A stretch of DNA of 64,000 nt from Sphingomonas caeni (lineage in GTDB: Bacteria; Pseudomonadota; Alphaproteobacteria; Sphingomonadales; Sphingomonadaceae). Below, one piece after another: positions 8,452-17,089 of this stretch. Position numbers and translations under genes: made by a program. Where the stretch lies: contig NZ_JAPDOK010000005.1 in assembly GCF_026013415.1 (NCBI RefSeq), positions 186,001 through 250,000 on the forward strand, written 5' to 3'. Every line of letters begins with the position of its first letter. The stretch's first letter is position 1. The notes under the pieces are model-generated. The model did no database searches and was not told where the DNA came from. It worked only from the letters and a program-made list of their open reading frames with translations.

Positions 8452-9549
8452 TCAGGCCGCATTGCCACGGCGGAGCGCAGAAAGATCGGCGGGCTTGCGA
8501 CCGTCGCTCTCGACCCAGTCGACCAGCAAAGTCAGCACGCGGCGCAGCGCCTCGTCCTGTTCCTTGAGATGCACCTCCAGCTCGGCGATGCGGCGCGCCA
8601 TGGCGGGATCGCTGCTTCCCTGATCCTGCCGGATCGGCGAAGGCTGCGGCGGCGTGATCGGCATCGGCGCGATATCGTGCAGGTCCAGCGGCTCCTCGGC
8701 GGGCGAAGGCGGCTGCGAGGGCACGTAATTGGACAGCGGCGTATCGTCGTTGAGATCGGCGATCACCGCGGCTAGGTCCTCGGCCTGGAACGTGTCGATC
8801 TGCTCGATCGCCCCGAACAGCAGCACGCGCCCCGCAAGCTGGTTGAGCCGGCGCGGGCTGCCCCCCGACCAGCGGTACATCGCCGCGACCGCGTCGTTGG
8901 TGAAGCGCGGCTTGCCCCGCCAGCCGACGCACGACAGGCGGTGGATCAGGTAAGGCTCGACCTCGTCCGCATCCATCGAATCGAGATGGTGCATCGCGAT
9001 CACGCGCTGGCGCAACTGCTCGAGCCGCGCATCCTGCAGGCGCAGACGGAACTCGGGCTGGCCGAGCAGGAAGATCTGGAGCAGCGGGTATCCGCCCGCC
9101 TGGAAATTGGAGAGCATGCGCAGCTCCTCCAGGCTTTCGAGCGGCAACGCCTGCGCCTCGTCGACGACCAGCAAGGTCCGCCGCCCGCTGCGCGCCACGG
9201 CGTGCAGCCCCTTCTCGATCGCCGAAAGCATCGCCGCCTTGCTCAGCGTCGATGCCTCGATCTCCAGCCCGGCCGCGACGAGCCGCAGCAGATCCTCGGG
9301 CTTGAGCTGGGTGGAAACGATCTTGATGACGTTCATTCGCTCGCGGTCGATCTGGCCGAGCAGATGCCCCATCAGCGTGGTCTTGCCCGCGCCCGGATCG
9401 CCGGTGATCACGACGAAGCCCTCGCCCTGGCTCAGGCCATAGCCGAGATAGGCCATCGCCTTGCGGTGCGTGGCGGTATCGAACCAGAAACGCGGATCGG
9501 GGGTCAGCTGGAACGGCCGGCCGCTCAATCCATAGTGATCGTCATACAT
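8452..9549 (-). CDS. XrtA-associated AAA ATPase (ExeA-like)
   Basis: A 365-residue ATPase related to ExeA/GspA. It begins MYDDHYGLSGRPFQL, has a Walker A loop GDPGAGKTT at residues 50-58 and a Walker B LLVVDEAQ at 126-133, and ends with a proline-rich linker and a short helical region. This architecture is the exosortase-linked ATPase (TIGR03015). ExeA relatives work with a peptidoglycan-binding partner to insert envelope machinery, and a comparable role in assembling the polysaccharide export apparatus is reasonable inference. It is encoded 17 bases downstream of the outer-membrane protein gene. Confidence 0.92.
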   Translation of the reverse strand: MYDDHYGLSGRPFQLTPDPRFWFDTATHRKAMAYLGYGLSQGEGFVVITGDPGAGKTTLMGHLLGQIDRERMNVIKIVSTQLKPEDLLRLVAAGLEIEASTLSKAAMLSAIEKGLHAVARSGRRTLLVVDEAQALPLESLEELRMLSNFQAGGYPLLQIFLLGQPEFRLRLQDARLEQLRQRVIAMHHLDSMDADEVEPYLIHRLSCVGWRGKPRFTNDAVAAMYRWSGGSPRRLNQLAGRVLLFGAIEQIDTFQAEDLAAVIADLNDDTPLSNYVPSQPPSPAEEPLDLHDIAPMPITPPQPSPIRQDQGSSDPAMARRIAELEVHLKEQDEALRRVLTLLVDWVESDGRKPADLSALRRGNAA

Positions 9550-9566
9550 GGCGTTTGTCCCGCCCC

Positions 9567-11174
9567 TCAGAAGCCGTAGCGCAGGCCGACAAGGCCCTGC
9601 GCGTTGAGCTGATCGGTACCCTGCGCCTTATAGCCATAGACGCCCACCGCCGCGGTGCCCTCCAGATGGCCGAAGAAGCGCTGGGTATAGGCGCCATTGG
9701 CGCCCCAGCCCATCGTCGTATCCGAACCCGGCAGATCGCTGTCATACATGGTGATGAAGGCGTTGCCGCTGATCGAGGCGCTGCGGCCCAGCTCACGCGC
9801 CGCGAAGATCTGCGCGTAATAGGTCTGGTCCGAGGTGCCGTTGATCGAGATGCCGGGCACGCCCGGCCCGGCAGGCGCGATGAAGTCGCGCCGTGCATAG
9901 CCGCCGCCAAAGCCCAGATGGTTGGGCCCGCGGTTGAACACCAGCACGCCGGTGACGCCGCGCGCGCGGTAATTGCCCGTTGCTGCCGAGGCGAAGATGC
10001 CGTTCATGCAGCTGCCCGCGGCGCTGCCCTGATTGCCGAAGGTGCAGCCGCTATTGTTCTGCTGGAACGGATTCTCGCTGTCGGTGTCGAACGAGGTCGG
10101 CAGCGCCGCGACGCCGCCATTGGCCTGCTGGCCGAAGCTGGTGACGCTGTCATAGACGCCGACCTGGAGGCCCGAACCCGGCCCGATCTGATAGGAGAGC
10201 GAACCGGTATAGCTCCACGAACCATAGCGCTTGCCGACGCGCGCCTCGAGGAAGGTGCGGCGGCTAGGGCGCCAGATCACGCCCGCGTCCCAGAAGAGGC
10301 CGTCGGTGTCATAGGCGATGCGCGGCGTCGAGGCGGGATCGGTGATGAAGCGGCCGTTCGCGTCACGCTGGACCACGCCGCCGACCACCAGCGCGTCGCG
10401 CTGGGTGATGCGGATCTGTTCGTAGCCGACGCCGCCGGCGATCGCGAGGCCGCGCCCGATCGGCAGCACCACGTCGCCGCGGCCATATTTGCCCTCGAAA
10501 CGGTTATCGAGCTGGCCGGCATTCTCGCGGGTATAGGCGCCGCTGACGGTGATGCCGATCGGCAGGATCGTCCCCGATTTCACGCCCGCGCTGGCGGTCG
10601 CGACATGGACGGTCGAATCGTCATAGATATCGAGCGGGATCGCCGTGCCCGGAACCCCGGTGCCGCCGCGCGGCGCCTCCACTCGGGTATAGCCGAAGCG
10701 ATAGGCGCCGTTGACGAACATCGGCCCGACATGGGTCGAGAGATTGGGGCCGGCATAGGCCGAATAGATCTGGCTGCGGTTGTTGCCGCTCAGGCTGAGA
10801 TTGCCCGGCGAGGCGCCGCGGATGTCGGTCCGGCCGCGCACCGCCATGCCGCCCGCCTCGAGCGTCAGGCCCGGGGTCACCCGCGCACGCACGATCGCGA
10901 TGCCGCTATGCACATCGTCATCGGGGGTGGCGTTGTCGTAGGAGAAGCGGTGCTGGTAATTATAGCTGAGCTGCACCTCGACGCGGCGCGAATGCATCGA
11001 GACGTCGATGCCCGCGCCCACGGTCGAATAGGTCAGCACGTCGCCGCCCTGGAGGTCGGCGGTGAGCACCTGCCCCACATCGATATGCGGGCGGATCTGC
11101 GCGCGCTGCGCCTGGGCGGGCGTGGCCGCCAGTGCCGCGAGGGACAACAGAGAAAGTGCAACGAACCGGGTCAC
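9567..11174 (-). CDS. Outer-membrane beta-barrel protein, PEP-CTERM system-associated (TIGR03016-like)
   Basis: A 535-residue exported protein with a signal peptide ending about residue 22 (ALAATPAQAQ), then alternating hydrophobic and polar strands typical of a beta barrel, and a C-terminal aromatic residue in LVGLRYGF, the usual outer-membrane assembly signal. Its place between the autokinase and the ATPase gene is the position of the exosortase-associated outer-membrane protein. It likely forms part of the outer-membrane route for the polysaccharide. The GTG start overlaps the kinase stop (GTGA). Homologues are sometimes misnamed YajC; nothing here supports that. Confidence 0.85.
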   Translation of the reverse strand: MTRFVALSLLSLAALAATPAQAQRAQIRPHIDVGQVLTADLQGGDVLTYSTVGAGIDVSMHSRRVEVQLSYNYQHRFSYDNATPDDDVHSGIAIVRARVTPGLTLEAGGMAVRGRTDIRGASPGNLSLSGNNRSQIYSAYAGPNLSTHVGPMFVNGAYRFGYTRVEAPRGGTGVPGTAIPLDIYDDSTVHVATASAGVKSGTILPIGITVSGAYTRENAGQLDNRFEGKYGRGDVVLPIGRGLAIAGGVGYEQIRITQRDALVVGGVVQRDANGRFITDPASTPRIAYDTDGLFWDAGVIWRPSRRTFLEARVGKRYGSWSYTGSLSYQIGPGSGLQVGVYDSVTSFGQQANGGVAALPTSFDTDSENPFQQNNSGCTFGNQGSAAGSCMNGIFASAATGNYRARGVTGVLVFNRGPNHLGFGGGYARRDFIAPAGPGVPGISINGTSDQTYYAQIFAARELGRSASISGNAFITMYDSDLPGSDTTMGWGANGAYTQRFFGHLEGTAAVGVYGYKAQGTDQLNAQGLVGLRYGF

Positions 11175-12145
11175 TTGCCCGCCTCCCCATAACCATAGCC
11201 GTAATAGCTCCCGAACCGGCGGCCGCCGGGCTGGAGCGAGACCGAATTGAGCACGAGCTGGATATGCTCGCAGGCATCGAGCATCGCGGTCGCCTCGCGC
11301 AGGTCCGACTCGCTGGTGCGGTCGGCGCGGACGACGAGCATCACCTGCCCCGCATGCAGCGCCAGCACCGAAGCGGGCGAGGCGGCGAGCGCAGGCGGCG
11401 AATCGAAGATCACGATGCGGCGCGGATTGGCCGCGGTCAGCCCGTCGATCACCGTGCGGGCACGGTCCGACGCGAGCATCTCGGTATCGCTATGGCTCTT
11501 GGTGCCCGCGGGCAGGACGCAGAGCTGCGGCACATCGGTCTCGACGATGCAGTCCTCGGCATTGCCGACCGCGCCCGAGAGCACGTCGAGCAGGCCCGGC
11601 CCCTCGGGGATGCCGAGCCGGCTGAGAATGTCGGGCTTGGCGAAATCGGCATCGACCAGCAGGATTTCGACATCCTTCTCGGCCGCCATCGAAAGCGCCA
11701 GGTTGATCGCGCAGAAGGTCTTGCCCTCGTCGGGCTGGGCCGAGCAGACCAGCACCATCCGGGCGCGCTGCGCGTCCGCCGCCGCCACGCCGCGCGCGGT
11801 GAGCAGCAGCTGGCGCTTCACCAGCCGGAATTCCTCGGCGAGCGGCGTGACCGAGCCACCCGGCACGATCATCCCGCCCTTGCGCAGCGCCTCGCGGTCG
11901 ATCGTCGCGGTGCGGCGCCCGCTGGCGATCTTCTGGACCGGCGCTTCCTCGGCATAGCCGCGCCGGATCGCCGGGGTGTCGAGCTCGAGCGGCTCGTCGG
12001 GCGCCTGATAGGCCGGCATCTGCGGCGGCGCATAACGCGGCTCGGCCACCGGAGGCGGCGCCACCGGCGGCTGGCCATAGTGGAACTGCTCGGCGGCGCG
12101 CTCGAGCAGGGTCCCCTTGTAGCGGCGCGGGCTGTGATCGTTCAT
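11171..12145 (-). CDS. XrtA-associated tyrosine autokinase (CpsD/BY-kinase type)
   Basis: A 324-residue bacterial tyrosine kinase of the P-loop MinD type. The Walker A region SAQPDEGKTF lies at about 144-153 and Walker A' ILLVDADFAKP at about 161-171. The C-terminus is tyrosine-rich (SYYGYGYGEAGK), the expected autophosphorylation cluster. The N-terminal 75 residues are proline-rich and probably unstructured. In these systems the kinase partners with the separate chain-length protein, encoded 4 bases upstream, and the phosphorylation cycle controls polymer length and export. It corresponds to the exosortase-linked kinase family TIGR03018. Confidence 0.93.
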   Translation of the reverse strand: MNDHSPRRYKGTLLERAAEQFHYGQPPVAPPPVAEPRYAPPQMPAYQAPDEPLELDTPAIRRGYAEEAPVQKIASGRRTATIDREALRKGGMIVPGGSVTPLAEEFRLVKRQLLLTARGVAAADAQRARMVLVCSAQPDEGKTFCAINLALSMAAEKDVEILLVDADFAKPDILSRLGIPEGPGLLDVLSGAVGNAEDCIVETDVPQLCVLPAGTKSHSDTEMLASDRARTVIDGLTAANPRRIVIFDSPPALAASPASVLALHAGQVMLVVRADRTSESDLREATAMLDACEHIQLVLNSVSLQPGGRRFGSYYGYGYGEAGK

Positions 12146-12149
12146 CGCG

Positions 12150-13667
12150 TCACGCCCCCAATCCGCGCTGGATGATATCGACCCCGAGCAGCGCGACCCA
12201 CGCCACGCACAAGGCGGCGACCCCGCCTGCGAACAGGGTCAGCTTCTTGCGGCGCATCGCGATCTGGGCCTGGGTCAGCACCTCGCCGATCGAACCGATC
12301 ACCGGCATCCCCGTGGCCCTTTCGAGCTTGGCCGCGGTCGGGAAGGTCGTCTTGAGCTTGCCGAGCGCGAATGCCGCGGCGATGCCCATGCCGAGCCCCG
12401 CGATCAGCACGCCCGTCAGCAGCAGCGGCCGGTTCGGCGAGGTCGGCGCGCGCGGCTGGGTCGGCGGGTCGATCACGCTGAACTTGACCGAGTCGGTGTC
12501 GGTCTGGACCGAGCTCTTGATGCGGACCTGCTCGCGGTCGGCGAGCAATTTGTCGTACTGGTCCTTGAGCACCTGATAGTCGCGGTCGATCGCCGACTGC
12601 TCGGCGGCCGCGGCCGGATTGTCGGTCAGCGCCGCCTGGAGCCGGTCGAGATCGCCCTGGATCGCGCCCTTGCGCTGGGTGAGCATCGCGACCTGCGTCA
12701 CCTTGTCGGCGCGCATCGCCTGGAGGCTGACATAAAGCGGGTTGCTCGCCGAACCGCCCCCGCCGCCCGTCAGCGGTTCGCGCGCGGCATCGCGCTGCGC
12801 GGCGGCGAGCTGGTTGCGGAGCGCAATCACGTCGGGATGATTGTCGGTCCAGCCGCGGGCCTGCGCCTCGGCGAGTTGGCCCTGGATCGCCGCGAGCCGC
12901 GCCCGCGCCGGCCCGGCGACGGCGCCGCCGCCGGGACCCGCCACATTGGGCGTGGTGCCGCGCATCTGCGCGTCGATCGTGGTGAGTGCGCTCTGCGCCG
13001 CGGCAAGGTCGCTCTCGACCTGGGCGAGCTGCGAGCGCGCCTGGCTGATCCGCTCCTGGAGCGAACCCGTGCCCGGGAGCGAGCCCAGATAGCGCGCCTG
13101 GAAATCGGATTTCTTGGCCTCGGCCTCCTGCAGCGCCTTTTGCCGCGCGTCGATCTGCTGGTCGAGGAAGCGCAGCGCCTGCGCGGTCTCCTCGCGATTG
13201 CCCGAGAGATTGTCCTCGACGAAGATATCGATCAGCTTCTGCGCGATCTGCTTGGCCAGCGTGCCGCTGCCCGCGGTCACGGTGATCTCGAACAGATTGT
13301 CGGCCGTGGCGGTCAGCTTGATCATCGTCTGCAGCGACGCGACCCGGTCCGCCACGTCGCGGTCGGTGCGCACCGTCTTGGCGAGATCGGTGCCGCGCAC
13401 GACCTTCTCGAGGTTTGCCGCCGAAGTGAGCGTCTGGCGCACCCGGTCGATATCGCGCTGCTGGTCCTGCTGGGCCTGGAGGCCGTCGGTCGGCAGGATC
13501 TGCTGGAGCTGGACCGAGACGCGCGCGCGGCTCTCATATTTCGCCGGCATCTGCGACACGACGAGCCAGCCCGTGAGGCACACGCCCCAGGCCACCGCCA
13601 GTGCGAGCCACCGGCGCATCCAGACCGCATGCATCGCGGCGCGAAGTTCGTCGTAGAGACTACCCAT
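12150..13667 (-). CDS. Polysaccharide chain-length determinant protein, XrtA system
   Basis: A 505-residue Wzz/Wzc-type protein. A first membrane segment near residues 18-37 is followed by the periplasmic Wzz domain, a long alpha-helical, coiled-coil region (about 160-390), the conserved membrane-proximal proline motif (VIDPPTQPRAPTSPNRP), a second membrane segment at about 410-430 and a further hydrophobic stretch near 480-500. It has no kinase domain of its own, which is why a separate autokinase follows. It matches the exosortase-associated subfamily TIGR03007. Role: sets polymer length and couples the inner membrane to the outer-membrane export channel. Confidence 0.92.
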   Translation of the reverse strand: MGSLYDELRAAMHAVWMRRWLALAVAWGVCLTGWLVVSQMPAKYESRARVSVQLQQILPTDGLQAQQDQQRDIDRVRQTLTSAANLEKVVRGTDLAKTVRTDRDVADRVASLQTMIKLTATADNLFEITVTAGSGTLAKQIAQKLIDIFVEDNLSGNREETAQALRFLDQQIDARQKALQEAEAKKSDFQARYLGSLPGTGSLQERISQARSQLAQVESDLAAAQSALTTIDAQMRGTTPNVAGPGGGAVAGPARARLAAIQGQLAEAQARGWTDNHPDVIALRNQLAAAQRDAAREPLTGGGGGSASNPLYVSLQAMRADKVTQVAMLTQRKGAIQGDLDRLQAALTDNPAAAAEQSAIDRDYQVLKDQYDKLLADREQVRIKSSVQTDTDSVKFSVIDPPTQPRAPTSPNRPLLLTGVLIAGLGMGIAAAFALGKLKTTFPTAAKLERATGMPVIGSIGEVLTQAQIAMRRKKLTLFAGGVAALCVAWVALLGVDIIQRGLGA

Positions 13668-13674
13668 CAGCGGC

Positions 13675-14316
13675 TCAGAACATACTTTCCGGAATGATGA
13701 TGACGTCGCCCGGCTCGAGCTTCACATTCGCCCGGACATCGCCATTCTTGAGGAGGTCGCCCAAGCGGAGACCATATTCGACCTGCCGCCCGCTGCGCTT
13801 GTCGAAGCGGACCAGCCGCGCGCGGTTGCCCGCCGCGAATTCCGAAAGCCCGCCGACCGAGATCATCGCGTCGAGCAGGGTCATGTTCGCGCGATAGGGG
13901 ATCGAGGCCGGCTTCTCGGTCGCCCCTACGATGCGGACCTGCTGGCTGAAGGTGCCCGAGAAATTCTCGACGATCACCGAGACGATCGGGTCCTTGATAT
14001 ATTCGCTATAGGCGTAGCGCAGGTCGTCCGCGAGCATCGCCGGGGTCTTGCCGACCGCGGGCATGTCGCTGATCAGCGGCACGGTGATGCGCCCGTCGGG
14101 CCGCACCTGCACCTTTGCCGAAAGATCGGGGTTGCGCCACACGAAGATGGACAATTGGTCCATCGGGCCGATGACATATTCCTCGCTGGGCCCTTCGCGC
14201 CCGCCGCCCACAGGCGCCGCGGGCAGCTGCGGCCGCCCTCCGCCGACACAGCCGGACAGGAGCGTCATCGCGAGAACCGGGGCCGCGAAGACCTTGCCGA
14301 AAACAGAGAAACGCAT
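13675..14316 (-). CDS. Polysaccharide export lipoprotein (Wza-like), XrtA system
   Basis: A 213-residue outer-membrane export protein. The N-terminus has a lipobox (LLSGC) after a hydrophobic stretch. The export domain begins at EEYVIGPMDQLSIFVW and continues to an SLBB-like segment (VRIVGATEKPASIPY) and ends GDVIIIPESMF. It should form the outer-membrane pore for the polysaccharide. I chose ATG 14316, preceded by AGGGAGG, rather than an ATG at 14367, because it puts the lipobox at the normal distance. It is the first gene of the module and lies 7 bases upstream of the chain-length gene, so the promoter is expected in the gap above 14316. Confidence 0.92.
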   Translation of the reverse strand: MRFSVFGKVFAAPVLAMTLLSGCVGGGRPQLPAAPVGGGREGPSEEYVIGPMDQLSIFVWRNPDLSAKVQVRPDGRITVPLISDMPAVGKTPAMLADDLRYAYSEYIKDPIVSVIVENFSGTFSQQVRIVGATEKPASIPYRANMTLLDAMISVGGLSEFAAGNRARLVRFDKRSGRQVEYGLRLGDLLKNGDVRANVKLEPGDVIIIPESMF

Positions 14317-14520
14317 GCTCGAGCCTCCCTCCATGCACGGGCGGTGAGCGCCGACGTCTCGGCACAACCCGCGCTGGATCGAGGCCGGTATGGGGCTGGA
14401 GAGGTAAAGATAGCGTTAGGGGTTGGGCTCGGTTGGCCGCGTTCGAGGGGCTTATTGCGCACCCGTTCCCAATCGGGGACGCGTCCCGGATTCGAACCCT
14501 GAGGACGAATTCAATTCAAT

Positions 14521-14602
14521 CGTCATCCCGGCGAAAGCCGGGACCCAGAATCACACGCGCTGCCGTTCCTGGCTCTGGGTCCCGGCTTTCGCCGGGATGA
14601 CG
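14521..14602. repeat. REP-like dispersed palindrome, copy 1
   Basis: An imperfect 82-base palindrome. Its arms (CGTCATCCCGGCGAAAGCCG and the inverse CGGCTTTCGCCGGGATGACG) flank a variable centre. Two more copies lie at 34299-34379 and 42419-42500. This copy sits in the 302-base gap between the export lipoprotein gene and the end of the TonB receptor gene, 17 bases past the receptor stop, where the hairpin could stabilise or end the receptor transcript. I see no gene in the rest of this gap, which should contain the promoter of the exopolysaccharide module. Confidence 0.95.
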
Positions 14603-14618
14603 GTATATCTCAGCCACC

Positions 14619-17036
14619 TTATCGGAAGGCGAAGGTTAGCCGCAGGTAATAATAGCCGCCATTGACCCCGAAAGCCGAGAAATTGGGGTAGATTTCCACC
14701 GCCGGGCTGCCCGCCTGCGCGGCGACGTTGAGCCCGGCCTGGTTCACCCGCTCGGGGCGGATATCGAACAGATTGTTGGCGCCTAGGGTGAAGCTCAGGC
14801 CGTCGCCCAGCCGGTACGACACATCGAGGTCGGTAATCAGCGCGGTGCCCGTCTCGTCGAGGTAGAAATTGCCGTCGCCCGGATCGGCGAAGCGCGAGGC
14901 GTTGCCGAACAGGCTTTCCTTGGCCGAGATCGTCAGCCGCCCCTGCGTGTACACCCCCGCCAGGATGATCTTGTAGCGCGGCGACGCCGTCTCGAGCGTC
15001 GAGAGCGCGACCTTGTCGAACAGGCTCTGCCCCGATGCGGCAAGCGCCGCCGGGGTCGCGCGGATCCTGGTGATCCCGGTCTCGCTGTAGTTGCCGGTCA
15101 GCGACCAATCGATCCGCCCGCCGGCGAATGGCGTCATGAAATTGAGCACGACGTCCACGCCGCGCGTCCGCGTATCGATTCCGTTCGAAAAGACGTTGAT
15201 CCCCGAAAAGGGCACCGGCTCGAGCACATTGCCATTGGCCACGATCGCCTGGTTGACCGCGGCCGAGCGCAACGCGCCGTTGTAAAAGCCGTAGAGCGTG
15301 CCGCTGGCGACGATCCGGTCGCGGACCGAGATCTGGTAGGCATCGACCGAGAGCGTCGCGCGCGGGGCGAGCGTCGCGACGATCCCCGCGCTGAAATTGG
15401 TCGAATGCTCCGGGCTGAGCGGCTCGATCCCGATCAGCCGCGCCGCAGGGGCATTGGGCGGCAGCTGGACGAAAGCCGAATTGGGCTGGACGTTGGTCGC
15501 CGAATAATAGGCCTCGGCCAGCGTCGGCGCGCGGAACCCCGTGCTCGCCGTGCCGCGTAGCGCAACCGCCGGCGTGACGGCATAGCGCGCGCTGACCTTG
15601 CCCACGGTCGTGTCGCCGAAATCGGAGAAATGCTCGAACCGCCCCGCGAAATCGAGCGTGAGGGCGGGCACGGGCAGGAAAGAGACCTCGCCATAGGCAG
15701 CGATGTTGCGCCGGCCATGACTGCCCGCGTCGGTGAGCGAGAAGCCCGGAAAGCTCTGCGACCCCGCCTTGTAGCGCGATGCCGGATCGCCCGCCCGCAG
15801 CGTGTAGCGCTCGGTCCGCAATTCGGCGCCCAGCGCCAGCGTCACCGGCGCGCTCAGCCCCAGGTCGAGCTCGCGGCGCAGATCGAGATTGGTGATCGAC
15901 TGTTTGGCGGTGAAGGCGCCCGCGTCGAAATCGGCAGGAGTCCTTCCGGTATCGTTGAACAGGTCGATATTCGCCGATCCGGTCACCTGGACGCGGTTGT
16001 CGTTGATACCATAGGTGTTGCTGAGGTCCCAATCCCAGCCCGCGACTTCGCCGCGCGCCCCGACCGTGACCGAGATATCCTGCGTCCGCAGCCGGTCCAC
16101 GGGATTGAAGCCCAGCGGATAGAGCTGCGGCAGCCGCGTCGGCAGCCGGAAATTGGCCCAGCCGCCCGCACGCTTGTAGCCATAGCTGCCGAACGCATAG
16201 ACCTCGACATCGGGCGAGACCTGGTAGCCCGCATTCACGCTCGCCAGCTGCAGCGTGTAGCGCGCATCGCCGAACACGCGGTTGAGATAGGGATAGCCGG
16301 GCAGGTTGCGCCATTCGGGATGCGCGCCCGATGCGATCGCCCGCTCGACCCGGGCATCGGGCCCGCCGGCATTGCTGTAATTGTGATAGCGGCTCTCGAA
16401 GGTCAGGTTGAGAAACCCGTCCTGCCCCAGCGGCGCGCCGATATTGGCTGACACCCCCAGCGTCTCGCCATCGCCCTGGAAATATTGCCCCGCGGTCATG
16501 CTGACGCGCCCGCCCGAGCGGTCGTCACTCAGGATGATGTTGACCACCCCGGCGATCGCATCCGAGCCATATTCGGCGGCGGCGCCATCGAGCAACACTT
16601 CGACGCGGCCCACCGAGGCCATCGGAATGAAGTTGAGATCGGGCGCCGCGCCCCCCTGGAAGGCGCTCGACAGCACCGAAAGATTCGCGGTGCCGTGCCG
16701 CCTCTTGCCGTTGACGAGGATCAGCGTGTGGTTTGGCGACACCCCGCGCAGCCGCGCGGCGAGCGACTCATTGGCAAGGTCGTTGCCCACCGCCTGGGTG
16801 TTGAGCGAAGGCAGGCTGGTCGCCAGGGCATTCATCAGGCTGGGCGATCCCGCGCGCTCGAGCGTCCCCGAATCGAGCACCTGCACCGGCGCCGGACTGT
16901 CGATCGCCCGCAGCCCAGTAGCACGCGTGCCCGTCACGATGATCGGGCTTTCCGGATCGGCTTGCGTGTCCTGGGCCAGCGCAGGCTGGATCGATCCGAG
17001 CGCCACCAGCATGGCGCCCGCACTGAGCTTGATCAT
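14619..17036 (-). CDS. TonB-dependent receptor within the XrtA region
   Basis: An 805-residue outer-membrane receptor. It has a signal peptide ending ALAQ at about 22, then the TonB-box-like SPIIVTGTR, a plug domain (about 35-150, with LVNGKRRHG, VEVLLDGAAAEYG and IAGVVNIIL), a 22-strand barrel, and a C-terminal phenylalanine (LRLTFAFR). Such receptors import scarce ligands such as iron chelates, vitamins or glycans; the ligand cannot be told here. The start at 17036 follows GGGGGGAAC and gives a proper signal peptide; the open frame continues upstream to 17735 but only as out-of-frame readthrough of the decarboxylase gene. It is 53 bases downstream of the decarboxylase and on the same strand. 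Confidence 0.92.
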   Translation of the reverse strand: MIKLSAGAMLVALGSIQPALAQDTQADPESPIIVTGTRATGLRAIDSPAPVQVLDSGTLERAGSPSLMNALATSLPSLNTQAVGNDLANESLAARLRGVSPNHTLILVNGKRRHGTANLSVLSSAFQGGAAPDLNFIPMASVGRVEVLLDGAAAEYGSDAIAGVVNIILSDDRSGGRVSMTAGQYFQGDGETLGVSANIGAPLGQDGFLNLTFESRYHNYSNAGGPDARVERAIASGAHPEWRNLPGYPYLNRVFGDARYTLQLASVNAGYQVSPDVEVYAFGSYGYKRAGGWANFRLPTRLPQLYPLGFNPVDRLRTQDISVTVGARGEVAGWDWDLSNTYGINDNRVQVTGSANIDLFNDTGRTPADFDAGAFTAKQSITNLDLRRELDLGLSAPVTLALGAELRTERYTLRAGDPASRYKAGSQSFPGFSLTDAGSHGRRNIAAYGEVSFLPVPALTLDFAGRFEHFSDFGDTTVGKVSARYAVTPAVALRGTASTGFRAPTLAEAYYSATNVQPNSAFVQLPPNAPAARLIGIEPLSPEHSTNFSAGIVATLAPRATLSVDAYQISVRDRIVASGTLYGFYNGALRSAAVNQAIVANGNVLEPVPFSGINVFSNGIDTRTRGVDVVLNFMTPFAGGRIDWSLTGNYSETGITRIRATPAALAASGQSLFDKVALSTLETASPRYKIILAGVYTQGRLTISAKESLFGNASRFADPGDGNFYLDETGTALITDLDVSYRLGDGLSFTLGANNLFDIRPERVNQAGLNVAAQAGSPAVEIYPNFSAFGVNGGYYYLRLTFAFR

Positions 17037-17089
17037 TCGGTTCCCCCCGAGCATGGAATCGATCGGAAGAGGGGCATAGCATGCCGCTC

